NCBI RefSeq assembly: GCF_000152725.1
Contig: NZ_AAMO01000009.1
Coordinates: 153,600 to 217,599, forward strand
Reading direction: 5' to 3'
Origin: Pseudooceanicola batsensis HTCC2597
Lineage (GTDB): Bacteria > Pseudomonadota > Alphaproteobacteria > Rhodobacterales > Rhodobacteraceae
DNA: 64,000 bases
In this document: in pieces, positions 34,152-41,786 of the stretch
How positions within the stretch are numbered: the first letter of the stretch is position 1
Layout: every line of letters begins with the position of its first letter
Notes under the pieces: model-generated
What the model saw: the letters and a program-made list of their open reading frames with translations, nothing else
What the model was told of the DNA's origin: nothing
Databases searched by the model: none
Program-made: the position numbers and the translations under genes

Positions 34152-34660
34152 CACCCATGCACCCGTCCCGACGCGCCTTCATGGCCCTTGCCGCCGCGAC
34201 CCTTGTGCCGGGGCGCGCCCTGGCCAGTCCGTTCCGGGAAATCACCTGGCAGGACCTGATCCCCGAGGGCGTACCCTATGGAGAGATCATCGGCCCCGGC
34301 CAGATCGACGCGGTGAACGACACCTGGGTCCCGCAGTTCGACGAGAATGCCGGCAAGCTGAACGCCAGGCTGGACGGCAAACCGGTGAAACTGCCGGGCT
34401 ACATCATCCCGTTCGACGTAAGCTCGGAGGGCGTGACCAGCTTCATGCTCGTGCCTTACGTGGGCGCCTGTATCCACACGCCGCCGCCGCCCCCGAACCA
34501 GCTCGTCTTCGTGACCGCCTCGACGCCCTGGCCGAGCGAGTCCCTGTGGGACCCAGTCTGGGTCTCCGGCCGCCTGTCGGCGAAGGCGATCTCGACCCAG
34601 ATCGCCGAAGTCGGCTACCAGATCGCGGCCGAAAAGATCGAGGTATACAAATGGCAGTGA
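34148..34660 (+). CDS. DUF3299 secreted protein, copy 1
   Basis: 170 residues with a signal sequence (about 1-26; HPSRRAFMALAAATLVPGRALA, a twin-arginine-like start). The family core is VKLPGYIIPFD then FMLVPYVGACIHTPPPPPNQ, with a conserved Cys-x-His-x-Pro-rich loop likely to hold metal. It is encoded after the FtsX-type permease (4-bp overlap), the position DUF3299 holds in related zinc operons. Role unknown, presumably periplasmic zinc delivery. Confidence 0.8.
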   Translation: MTPMHPSRRAFMALAAATLVPGRALASPFREITWQDLIPEGVPYGEIIGPGQIDAVNDTWVPQFDENAGKLNARLDGKPVKLPGYIIPFDVSSEGVTSFMLVPYVGACIHTPPPPPNQLVFVTASTPWPSESLWDPVWVSGRLSAKAISTQIAEVGYQIAAEKIEVYKWQ

Positions 34661-35157
34661 CCCTCCCATCGCGTCGCGCGGTCCTGCTTGGCCTTGCCGC
34701 TGCTGGGCTGGCGAGCCGCGGATTGGCCGAGACGGTGGTCGACCTTGAATGGCGGGACCTGCTGCCCGAAGACGACCCTTCCCTGCCGGGCAACCTTGCC
34801 GGGATCGTGCCGCATGAGGAAAGCAGCCTCGCCGCGCAACAACCCGCTTCGTCCGGCATCCGCACGGACTGGAATGGACAGATCGTCCGGCTGTCCGGGT
34901 TCATCGTTCCCATCGACCACAAGGGAACCGGCGTCACGGCCTTCATCCTTGTGCCCTACGTCGGCGCCTGCGTGCACGTGCCGCCGCCCCCGGCAAACCA
35001 GCTGGTCTTTGTCACCACGGGGACGCCCTACGAAAGCTCCGGCATGTTCGAAGCTGTTACCGTGACCGGCATGTTCGGAACCGCGTCGACATCGACACAG
35101 CTGGCCGAGATCGGATATGCGCTCTCAGCTGAAGAGATCCGGGCGTTCCGAGCGTAG
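34651..35157 (+). CDS. DUF3299 secreted protein, copy 2
   Basis: 168 residues. Signal sequence (about 1-24, SRRAVLLGLAAAGLASRG) and the same core, VRLSGFIVPID then FILVPYVGACVHVPPPPANQ. It overlaps copy 1 by 10 bp. Similarity outside the core is moderate, so the duplication is not recent, and the two may form a heterodimer or serve different partners. Last gene of the operon. Confidence 0.8.
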   Translation: MAVTLPSRRAVLLGLAAAGLASRGLAETVVDLEWRDLLPEDDPSLPGNLAGIVPHEESSLAAQQPASSGIRTDWNGQIVRLSGFIVPIDHKGTGVTAFILVPYVGACVHVPPPPANQLVFVTTGTPYESSGMFEAVTVTGMFGTASTSTQLAEIGYALSAEEIRAFRA

Positions 35158-35160
35158 CGC

Positions 35161-35403
35161 TCAAGAGCGGAGGCGCAGACGCAAGGGGCGCGGCATTCAG
35201 CGGGACCCGTCCGTCCTGGACCGGATGAAATCGCTCATGTCGAAGGTTTCGGGCGGGCCGCTGTTCAACCCATCGTCGATCAGCCCTTGTAGCTCTGCGA
35301 TCGCGTCATGCCGCTGCTGATCGCGACGGATCAGATCGCGGACATAGTCGCTGACATTGCTGAATTGCCCATCCCGGGTTCGGGTTTCGACCTAGGTCTT
35401 CAT
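35161..35403 (-). pseudogene. Dead ParD-type antitoxin gene with a stub of its toxin gene
   Basis: On the minus strand, ATG-AAG-ACC is followed at once by an in-frame TAG (35392-35394). The frame then reads RDGQFSNVSDYVRDLIRRDQ and on to LIDDGLNSGPPETFDMSDF, ending TGA at 35197. This is the ribbon-helix-helix ParD family with its N-terminal strand deleted and a nonsense codon. Directly after (TGAATG), a frame MPRPLRLRLRS stops after 11 codons (35161-35196), which fits a truncated ParE toxin start. Neither product can be functional. Confidence 0.65.
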
Positions 35404-35636
35404 CGGATCGGGAGAGAAACGTTCATCGTGGCCATACAAGGAAGATGGTGTTCCCGGCAAAGTTTTGTCAATCACCGTGATGCTGGGCGAAAGGTCACAT
35501 CGGAAAGTCCCAGGGGGCGCAGTCTGAACCGCGGCTTCCAGAATGGCTGAGTCAGGTGAATTCGTCCGCCCGGTCTGACGGGGAAGATGACCGCCGGGTG
35601 CCTTGACCGTCAGCTCGGGGATCACACGCCCGGGCC
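35404..35636. other. Intergenic stretch, nothing recognised
   Basis: With the antitoxin remnant, 35158-35636 carries no intact gene. This part shows no convincing hairpin or coding signal and separates the dead antitoxin from the convergently placed phosphatase gene end. Confidence 0.5.
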
Positions 35637-36425
35637 TCAAGCCAGTGCTGCAAGCGCAGACCGATGCAGTTCGGCACTCGCTGCGGCAATGACGCGACCG
35701 TCAGACTGCAGCGAGAGCGACTTTCCGTTCCAGTCGGTGATCACGCCGCCGGCGCCTTCGACGACCGGGACGAGCGCCAGGTAGTCGTAGGGATGGAGGT
35801 TCATCTCGAAGACGATGTCGACATGTCCCGAAGCCAGCAGCCCGTATGCGTAGCAATCTCCACCGAAGCGGCGCATTCCGACTTTTGCCGACAAGGCCTC
35901 GAACTTGGCGTGCCCCGCGGAATCGAACGTGTCGGGCGTCGTGGTGTAGAGCGTGGCCTCGGCCAGGGCGACCCGGCCACTTGCCCGGCAAGGTTCGCCG
36001 TTCAGCGTGGTGGTCCTGCCACGGACCCCCATCCACCTTTCGCCCGTTGGCGGAATCGAGATCACGCCGACCTCGGGCCGACCGCCCGATAGGCAGGCGA
36101 TCAGGGTTCCGAAGGTGGGCATTCCCGTCATGAAGCTCTTGGTGCCGTCGATCGGGTCGAGAACCCACACCTGCTCTGCATCCAGGCGCGCGTCCTCGTG
36201 CTCCTCCCCCAGGATGCCGTGGGTCGGAAACCGGCTGTTTATCCGCTCGCGCATGGCGGCCTCGATGGCGCGATCGGCCTGCGTGACCGGCGAGGCATCG
36301 GCCTTGTGCTCGACCTCGAGCGATTTGCGGAAATAGCTCATCGCCATCGCGTCCGTCACCTCGGCGAGGTCGCCGGCGAATTGCGCCAGAATCTCCGTCT
36401 CGCGGAAAGTCGTCGGGCTCTGCAT
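35637..36425 (-). CDS. Inositol-monophosphatase-family phosphatase (histidinol-phosphatase-like)
   Basis: 262 residues. Both metal-site motifs are intact: GEEHEDARLD with the first Glu (about 69-79) and WVLDPIDGTKSFMTGMPTFGTL (about 85-106), plus the C-terminal NLHPYDYLALVPVVEGAGG. Enzymes of this group remove phosphate from small alcohol phosphates; some are histidinol phosphatases (HisN type). It starts at 36425 behind GAGGA and is divergent from an ABC importer whose operon ends with a DeoR regulator. It may therefore dephosphorylate the imported organophosphate rather than act in histidine synthesis (inference). Confidence 0.85.
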   Translation of the reverse strand: MQSPTTFRETEILAQFAGDLAEVTDAMAMSYFRKSLEVEHKADASPVTQADRAIEAAMRERINSRFPTHGILGEEHEDARLDAEQVWVLDPIDGTKSFMTGMPTFGTLIACLSGGRPEVGVISIPPTGERWMGVRGRTTTLNGEPCRASGRVALAEATLYTTTPDTFDSAGHAKFEALSAKVGMRRFGGDCYAYGLLASGHVDIVFEMNLHPYDYLALVPVVEGAGGVITDWNGKSLSLQSDGRVIAAASAELHRSALAALA

Positions 36426-36633
36426 GTTTTTTCCTCGTCCGCGGCGGGCCAGCAGCAGGCGCGATGCCCCTGCCGAAATAAATCGTAGACAAAACGCACA
36501 GAAATGCAAGACTACACAAATACCCACGCCTCACACACCGGGCGCGGCAACGAGAACGAGCCGGCAGCAGGGCTCGCACCGATCCGGGGCAGGCACTGGC
36601 TCAGGAACGCGTGGACCAACAAGGAGAGAAGAC
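36426..36633. promoter_or_regulatory. Divergent promoter region of phosphatase and ABC importer
   Basis: 208 bp between divergent starts. An AT-rich patch with GTAG...CTAC half-sites (about 36484-36516) is the most operator-like part, but the symmetry is weak. The DeoR protein encoded at the operon end is the natural candidate to bind here. Confidence 0.4.
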
Positions 36634-37641
36634 ATGATCACCTGGACGAGACTCACCGCGGCGTCGCTGGTCGCCCTCGGCCTGGCCGCACCGGCCGTCG
36701 CCGACGAGATCACCGTGTACACCGCCCTCGAAGAAGAAGAGATCGCGGCCTATGTCGAGGCGGCGCAGAAGGCCATGCCGGACACCGAGATCAACGTGCT
36801 GCGCCTGTCCACCGGCAAGCTGGGCGCGCGCCTGCTGGCCGAGGCGGGCAATCCGCAGGCCGACCTGATCTGGGGGTGGGCGGTCAGCGCCATGATGGAC
36901 CCGCAGATCCTCGATATGCTCGAGCCCTACGCGGCCGAGGGTGTGGATGTCCTGCCCGCTACCTTCCGCGGCGAGGACGGCAAGTGGTTCGCGCCGATCG
37001 GTTACATGGGCGCCTTCTGCGTCAACACGGCCCGGCTGGAAGAAAAGGGCCTCCCGATGCCGTCCAGCTGGGAAGACCTGGAAGATCCAGCCTTCAAGGG
37101 CGAGATCCTGATGCCCGACCCGAATTCCTCGGGTACCGGCTACCTGCACGTCAACGCGGTGCTGCAGAGCATGGGCGAAGAGGCCGGATGGGCGCAGCTC
37201 GAAGCCGTCGATCCCAACATGGCGCAGTACACCTCTTCCGGTTCCAAGCCCTGCAAATCGGCGCGCGTCGGCGAATATACCGTCGGCATCTCGCTGGCCT
37301 TCACCGCGATGCAGTCGGTCGAGGAAGGCTATCCGCTCGCCATGGTCTTTCCCGAAGGCGGTGTCGGGTATGAGCTCGAGGCGTCCGGTCTGATGGCCAG
37401 TTCCGACAACAAGGAGGCGGCCAAGGCGTTCCTCGACTGGACGATGTCGGACGACGCCATCGACCTCTACCAGCAGTACAAGGCGCTGATCACCATTCCG
37501 GGCGTCGACGCCTCGCAGGCGGCCGAGGATGCCGGACTGCCGGCCGACATCTCGACCATCCTGGCCGATATCGACTTCGTCGAGGCGGCCGGGAACCAGG
37601 ACGCGGTCAAGCAGACCTGGAAGGACAAGTTCGGTCGCTGA
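36634..37641 (+). CDS. ABC transporter periplasmic binding protein (2-aminoethylphosphonate/Fe(III) type)
   Basis: 335 residues, signal peptide 1-23 (AAPAVA then DEITVYTALEEEE). The lobes have the YTALEEEEIAAY and LSTGKLGARLLAEAGNPQADLIWG segments typical of cluster-D/PhnS-AfuA receptors, which bind ferric ion, phosphonates or phosphorylated sugars. AAGGAG precedes the ATG. The iron-ligand tyrosine pair of ferric receptors is not obvious, which favours an organophosphorus ligand, as does the adjacent phosphatase. A hairpin follows before the ATPase gene. Confidence 0.87.
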   Translation: MITWTRLTAASLVALGLAAPAVADEITVYTALEEEEIAAYVEAAQKAMPDTEINVLRLSTGKLGARLLAEAGNPQADLIWGWAVSAMMDPQILDMLEPYAAEGVDVLPATFRGEDGKWFAPIGYMGAFCVNTARLEEKGLPMPSSWEDLEDPAFKGEILMPDPNSSGTGYLHVNAVLQSMGEEAGWAQLEAVDPNMAQYTSSGSKPCKSARVGEYTVGISLAFTAMQSVEEGYPLAMVFPEGGVGYELEASGLMASSDNKEAAKAFLDWTMSDDAIDLYQQYKALITIPGVDASQAAEDAGLPADISTILADIDFVEAAGNQDAVKQTWKDKFGR

Positions 37642-37646
37642 CCGCA

Positions 37647-37665
37647 GGCACGGGCGGCCTGTGCC
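37647..37665 (+). terminator. Intercistronic hairpin after the binding-protein gene
   Basis: GGCACGGG (37647-37654) pairs with CCTGTGCC (37658-37665) with one G-U pair and a 3-nt loop, 5 bp after the receptor stop codon. It probably stabilises or attenuates the message to favour the receptor over the ATPase and permease. Confidence 0.5.
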
Positions 37666-37726
37666 GCCACCCAGAGCGCGGGCCTCGCCGGGGTCCGCGC
37701 CACAATACTGAGAAGACAAGATCACC

Positions 37727-38767
37727 ATGTACCTGACCGTTCGCGACGCCACGAAAACCTACGGCTCCTTCACCGCGCTCGACCGCGTCTCGATCGGGAT
37801 CGACCAAGGGGAATTCGTGTGCCTGCTGGGCCCGTCCGGCTGCGGAAAAACCACGCTGTTGCGGCTGATCGCGGGGCTGTCGGACCTGGATGGCGGCCAG
37901 ATCCTGCTCGAGGGCGCAGCATTGTCCGACCTGCCCGCCCGCAAGCGGGGCTTCGGCATCGTGTTCCAGTCCTATTCGCTTTTCCCGAACATGACCGTGG
38001 CCGAGAATATCGGCTACGGGCTGAAGATCCGCGGCACGCACCGGTCCGAGGTCGCCCGGCGGGTAAGCGAGCTGCTCGAACTGGTGAAGCTACCGCAGCT
38101 GGCGGACAACTTTCCCGGCCAGCTTTCGGGGGGACAGCAGCAACGGATCGCGCTGGCCCGCGCCATCGCCGTCGATCCGCGGGTGCTGCTGCTGGATGAG
38201 CCTCTCTCGGCGCTCGATGCCAAGGTCCGGTCCGAGTTGCGGGACGAAATCCGTCATGTCCAGCGCTCTCTCGGGATTCCCACCCTGATGGTCACCCATG
38301 ACCAGGAGGAGGCGCTGGCGCTGGCCGACAAGATCATCTGCATGAACCACGGCGTCGTGGTACAGGCGGGCACGCCGGAACACCTCTACCACCGACCCCG
38401 GACACGGTTCGTGGCCGAGTTCATGGGCATCAGTAACCTTCTGACTGCCGACGCGGTCCGACGGGCCTTCCCCGACCTCCCGGCGAGGCAGCCCGGCGGA
38501 ACGGAGGGAAACCATGTCGCCTGCATCCGCCCCGAACAGATCGGCGTGACCCCGGCCCCGGACGGAAACGCCACCGTGCGCAACATCAGCTTTCTCGGCA
38601 ACCTGCGGCGGCTAGAGGTGGACAGCGCCGGCGGTCCGCTGGTGGTCGAAACCCACGGCTCCGACGCCTGCCGCGAAGGCGACCGCGTGATGCTCCGGCT
38701 CGCGCCGGACGCCTGCACCTGGGTCGCTGACGACCTTGCCCGGGACCCGGCCGAGGTACGGGCATGA
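37727..38767 (+). CDS. ABC transporter ATP-binding protein (PhnT/FbpC/PotA type)
   Basis: 346 residues. Walker [10 protein letters not shown] (about 38-46), Q-loop [12 protein letters not shown], signature [15 protein letters not shown], Walker [12 protein letters not shown] and the switch His in [11 protein letters not shown]. The C-terminal TOBE-like regulatory domain is about 245-340. Overlaps the permease gene by 4 bp (ATGA). Confidence 0.9.
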   Translation: MYLTVRDATKTYGSFTALDRVSIGIDQGEFVCLLGPSGCGKTTLLRLIAGLSDLDGGQILLEGAALSDLPARKRGFGIVFQSYSLFPNMTVAENIGYGLKIRGTHRSEVARRVSELLELVKLPQLADNFPGQLSGGQQQRIALARAIAVDPRVLLLDEPLSALDAKVRSELRDEIRHVQRSLGIPTLMVTHDQEEALALADKIICMNHGVVVQAGTPEHLYHRPRTRFVAEFMGISNLLTADAVRRAFPDLPARQPGGTEGNHVACIRPEQIGVTPAPDGNATVRNISFLGNLRRLEVDSAGGPLVVETHGSDACREGDRVMLRLAPDACTWVADDLARDPAEVRA

Positions 38768-40446
38768 GCTTTGCGAAGACGGCAGTGACCGCCGCTCGCC
38801 GCCGACCGGACGCCGACCGGCTCCTGACATGGCTGTGCGTGGGCCTGCCCCTGCTCGGCCTTGTTCTGTTCTTCCTCTATCCGATGGTGATCGTCTTCCT
38901 GCGCTCGCTGACGGTGGAGGATGGCTACGGCCTTGCCAACTATTCTCAGGTCCTGGCCTCGGCCGGGTTCTGGCGCGCGACCTGGCATTCGCTGCTCATG
39001 GGCGGCACCACCACGGCGCTGAGCGTTTTTCTCGGGTTCATCATCGCGCACGGCCTGCACCGCTGCGCCTTTCCCGGGAAATGGCTGGTCCGCGGGGTGA
39101 TCGTCCTGCCGCTGCTCGCCCCCTCGCTGGTGCAGGCCCTGGGGCTGATATTCCTGCTGGGGCGCAACGGCGTCGTCAGCCGCGCGCTCGGCATCGAGAT
39201 CGAGATCTATGGCTTCTGGGGTCTGCTGATCGCGAACACGCTCTACGCCCTTCCGCAGGCGGTGATGATCATCGGCGCGGCGCTGGTGTTGCTGGATGCG
39301 CGGACCTACGAGGCCGCAGAGGTCATGGGCGCCTCTCCGTCCCGCCAGTTCCGCGACCTCACGCTGCCGGCGGCGCGCTTCGGGATCCTGAACGCCGCCT
39401 TCGTGTGCTTCACCATCACGATTACCGACTTCGGCAACGCTGCGGTGATCGGCGGCGACTATTCGGTCCTGGCCACCGAAATCTATTCGCAGGTGGTCGG
39501 GCAGAGAAACTTCAACATGGGCGCGGTCGTCGGCATCATGCTGCTCCTCCCGACGGTGGTCTCCTACGCGATCGAGCGGCAGGCGATGAAACGCCAGCAG
39601 ACCGGCCAGGCCACCGGGCAGGTCCGCTATCGCCCCAGCTTCGCGCCGCTGCGCGACACTGTCATGGCCGCGCTTGCGCTTCTGATCTGCGCCGGCATCG
39701 TCGCGGTGATCGGCATCGTGGTCTACGCCAGCTTCGTCACCCTGTGGCCCTACAACATGGCACTGTCGCCCAAGCACTACGACATAACGCTCGCGGGGGG
39801 GTATTCCTCGCTCTGGATGACGATCGTGATCTCGGTGATGGCGGCGACCGGCGGCACGCTTGCCGTCTTCCTTCTCGGGCTGGGATTGCGACGCTTGCCG
39901 CGCCGCGCGGCCCAGCCGATCCAGGTGCTGGCCGCGATGCCGGCGGCGGTACCGGGGATGGTGCTGGGGCTGGCGTACATCCTGACGTTCAACTCGACGG
40001 CAACGCCGCTCTACCTGCTCTACGGAACCGCGGCCCTTATCGCGATCATCAACTTCTATCACTACCACACGCAGGGTTTTCTGACCCTGATGACCGGCTT
40101 CCGCCAGTTGCCACCCGCGCTCGAGGAAGCGGCGGGCAGCCTGGGGGCTGGCCTCGGCCGCACGGCCGTCGACATCGTGGCGCCGTTCATCGCGCCCATG
40201 CTGGTTTCGGTCTTCTTCTTCCTCTTCATGCGTTCCATGGTGACTCTGTCGGCGGTGGTCTTTCTCACGACCCCGGACCTCAGTGTCGCTGCCGTCACGA
40301 TCATGCGGCTGGACGATGCCGGGCTGACCTCGCAGGCGGCAGCCTTCTCCACCTGCGTGATGGCCGTCGTATGCCTTGCCCTGCTGAGCATGAAGGCTAC
40401 GCTGGCGCTGATGTCGCGGCGGAAGCGGAGCAAGGACACAGCGTGA
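38764..40446 (+). CDS. ABC transporter permease, two fused permease domains
   Basis: 560 residues with about 12 membrane segments. Two complete BPD_transp_1 domains sit in one chain. The coupling EAA loops are YEAAEVMGASPSRQFRDLTLP (about 180-200) and LEEAAGSLGAGLGRTAVDIV (about 454-473). This fused arrangement (PhnU+PhnV or FbpB-like) builds the whole channel from one gene. Its stop overlaps the regulator start by one base. Confidence 0.9.
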   Translation: MSFAKTAVTAARRRPDADRLLTWLCVGLPLLGLVLFFLYPMVIVFLRSLTVEDGYGLANYSQVLASAGFWRATWHSLLMGGTTTALSVFLGFIIAHGLHRCAFPGKWLVRGVIVLPLLAPSLVQALGLIFLLGRNGVVSRALGIEIEIYGFWGLLIANTLYALPQAVMIIGAALVLLDARTYEAAEVMGASPSRQFRDLTLPAARFGILNAAFVCFTITITDFGNAAVIGGDYSVLATEIYSQVVGQRNFNMGAVVGIMLLLPTVVSYAIERQAMKRQQTGQATGQVRYRPSFAPLRDTVMAALALLICAGIVAVIGIVVYASFVTLWPYNMALSPKHYDITLAGGYSSLWMTIVISVMAATGGTLAVFLLGLGLRRLPRRAAQPIQVLAAMPAAVPGMVLGLAYILTFNSTATPLYLLYGTAALIAIINFYHYHTQGFLTLMTGFRQLPPALEEAAGSLGAGLGRTAVDIVAPFIAPMLVSVFFFLFMRSMVTLSAVVFLTTPDLSVAAVTIMRLDDAGLTSQAAAFSTCVMAVVCLALLSMKATLALMSRRKRSKDTA

Positions 40447-41222
40447 TGTGGGCGAAGGAGCGGCACCAGAGGATCCTGTCCATGCTGGCCGCCAACCAGC
40501 AAGTGAGCGCCAACGATCTCGCCGAGATGCTCAACGTCTCGAGAGAGACCGTCCGGCGCGACCTCGTGGACCTGGCGGAATCCGGCCAGGTCGACCGCGT
40601 CCACGGCGGCGCGGTCCTTCCCGAGCCTCGGTCGGAACAGCCGTTCCGTCAACGCATGACGGCCCAGCTCCGCGCAAAGTCCGAAATCGCGCGGAGAGCC
40701 GCCGCACTCGTCCAGCCGGGACAGACCCTCTTCGTGGATGCGGGCACGACCACGAGCATCTTCGCCCGCGAACTCGCGAAGCTTTCGGGCATCTCGGTCA
40801 TCACCAATTCGCTGGACGTGGCGACCACCTTGCAGGGCGCGGGCCGCCAGGTCCTGCTTCTGGGCGGTCGGATGGCCGCCGACGTTCCGGCGACGGTGGG
40901 CGAGCTCACGCTGGCCGAGATATGGCGTTTCCACGCCGACGTGTGCTTCTCTGCGCCGGTCGCGGTACATCCTGCCAAGGGCGCCTTCTTCTACGACCTG
41001 CAGGAAGCCGAGATCGCGAGCGCCATGTCGGCGCAAGCGCCGCGTTCGATACTCTTGGCCGACCACAGCAAGTTGGGAGAAACCAGCCGCGTCCGTTCCT
41101 GGGAGGCAAGTGAGATCGACGTCTTGGTGACCAACAAGGCGGCGCCATCGGAGCAGCTCGCGGCTTTCCGCCGCGCCGGCGTGCAGATCACGACCCCGGA
41201 CGACCACGGGCACTCGGCCTGA
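40446..41222 (+). CDS. DeoR/GlpR-family transcriptional regulator
   Basis: 258 residues. The N-terminal winged helix is RHQRILSMLAANQQVSANDLAEMLNVSRETVRRDL (about 6-40) with the family hallmark VHGGAVLPEP. The sugar-phosphate-isomerase-like sensor domain has VDAGTTTSIFA (about 100-110) and ILLADHSKLG. DeoR proteins sense phosphorylated intermediates, which fits an operon for uptake and dephosphorylation of a phosphate- or phosphonate-containing solute. Start shares a base with the permease stop (TGATG). Confidence 0.88.
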   Translation: MWAKERHQRILSMLAANQQVSANDLAEMLNVSRETVRRDLVDLAESGQVDRVHGGAVLPEPRSEQPFRQRMTAQLRAKSEIARRAAALVQPGQTLFVDAGTTTSIFARELAKLSGISVITNSLDVATTLQGAGRQVLLLGGRMAADVPATVGELTLAEIWRFHADVCFSAPVAVHPAKGAFFYDLQEAEIASAMSAQAPRSILLADHSKLGETSRVRSWEASEIDVLVTNKAAPSEQLAAFRRAGVQITTPDDHGHSA

Positions 41223-41786
41223 GGGCAGTTGTCTGGACTGAGTCCCCCGTTAATTCGCACGGGAATGTACGCTACAGACGTGAACAGAAGAAGCTTGTCG
41301 GGCCGCTGGCGAGGGGAGGCCGTCCGGTACCGCCTCGATCTGCCTCAACTTCTCCAGTTCGCAGATCATGCGCGTTGCGGAAGCTGTGGTTTGCCGGTCG
41401 TAGTCACCATGAACGTCCTGTCCCGCATGGATTCCAAGCAATCGATCAAGGGCCAGCGCGGCGATGACCCGCGGTCATTCCCAGATGTTTCGATGCTCCT
41501 GCCATGCAAGGGCTTGCGCTCATGGGACGGGAGCGTCAGGCCGGATACCCGCGAGGGCTGACGTCCCGGACAGAACAAAGGCGAGCCCCAGGCAGACCGG
41601 GTTCGGTGCTCATCGACGGCGCCAATCCACAGACGCGGTCGCGGCCGCTGTTCCCGCGCCGCCTGCTTGACGTGATCAGGCGCGTCGGAGCCGGGCTCGT
41701 CGGCCGCGATACAGAGGATCTTCGACACGCAGACACGGCCGATCCGATTATCGGGCCGGAAGACGGGGGTGGCGGAACGTCCACGA
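41223..41786. other. Intergenic region with no recognised gene
   Basis: 564 bp between the DeoR gene and the convergent aldehyde dehydrogenase gene. A minus-strand frame (41366-41728, starting MSKILCIAADEPGSD) and a shorter one (41250-41441) are open, but neither shows a family I know, a clear ribosome-binding site or a matching neighbour. This could be decayed coding sequence. Confidence 0.45.

Noticed and set aside
35637..36425. Assignment as a histidine-biosynthesis gene hisN
   Set aside because: No his genes are nearby and the divergent organophosphorus importer suggests another phosphate ester; only the family can be called.
37925..37936. A TTGTCCGA half of the GntR-type operator
   Set aside because: Only one half is present and it lies inside the ABC ATPase coding sequence, so chance is the better explanation.
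38386..40068. Long minus-strand open frame opposite the fused ABC permease
   Set aside because: The plus strand encodes an unmistakable permease with coupling loops; the opposite frame is low-complexity Arg/Gln/His and not protein-like.
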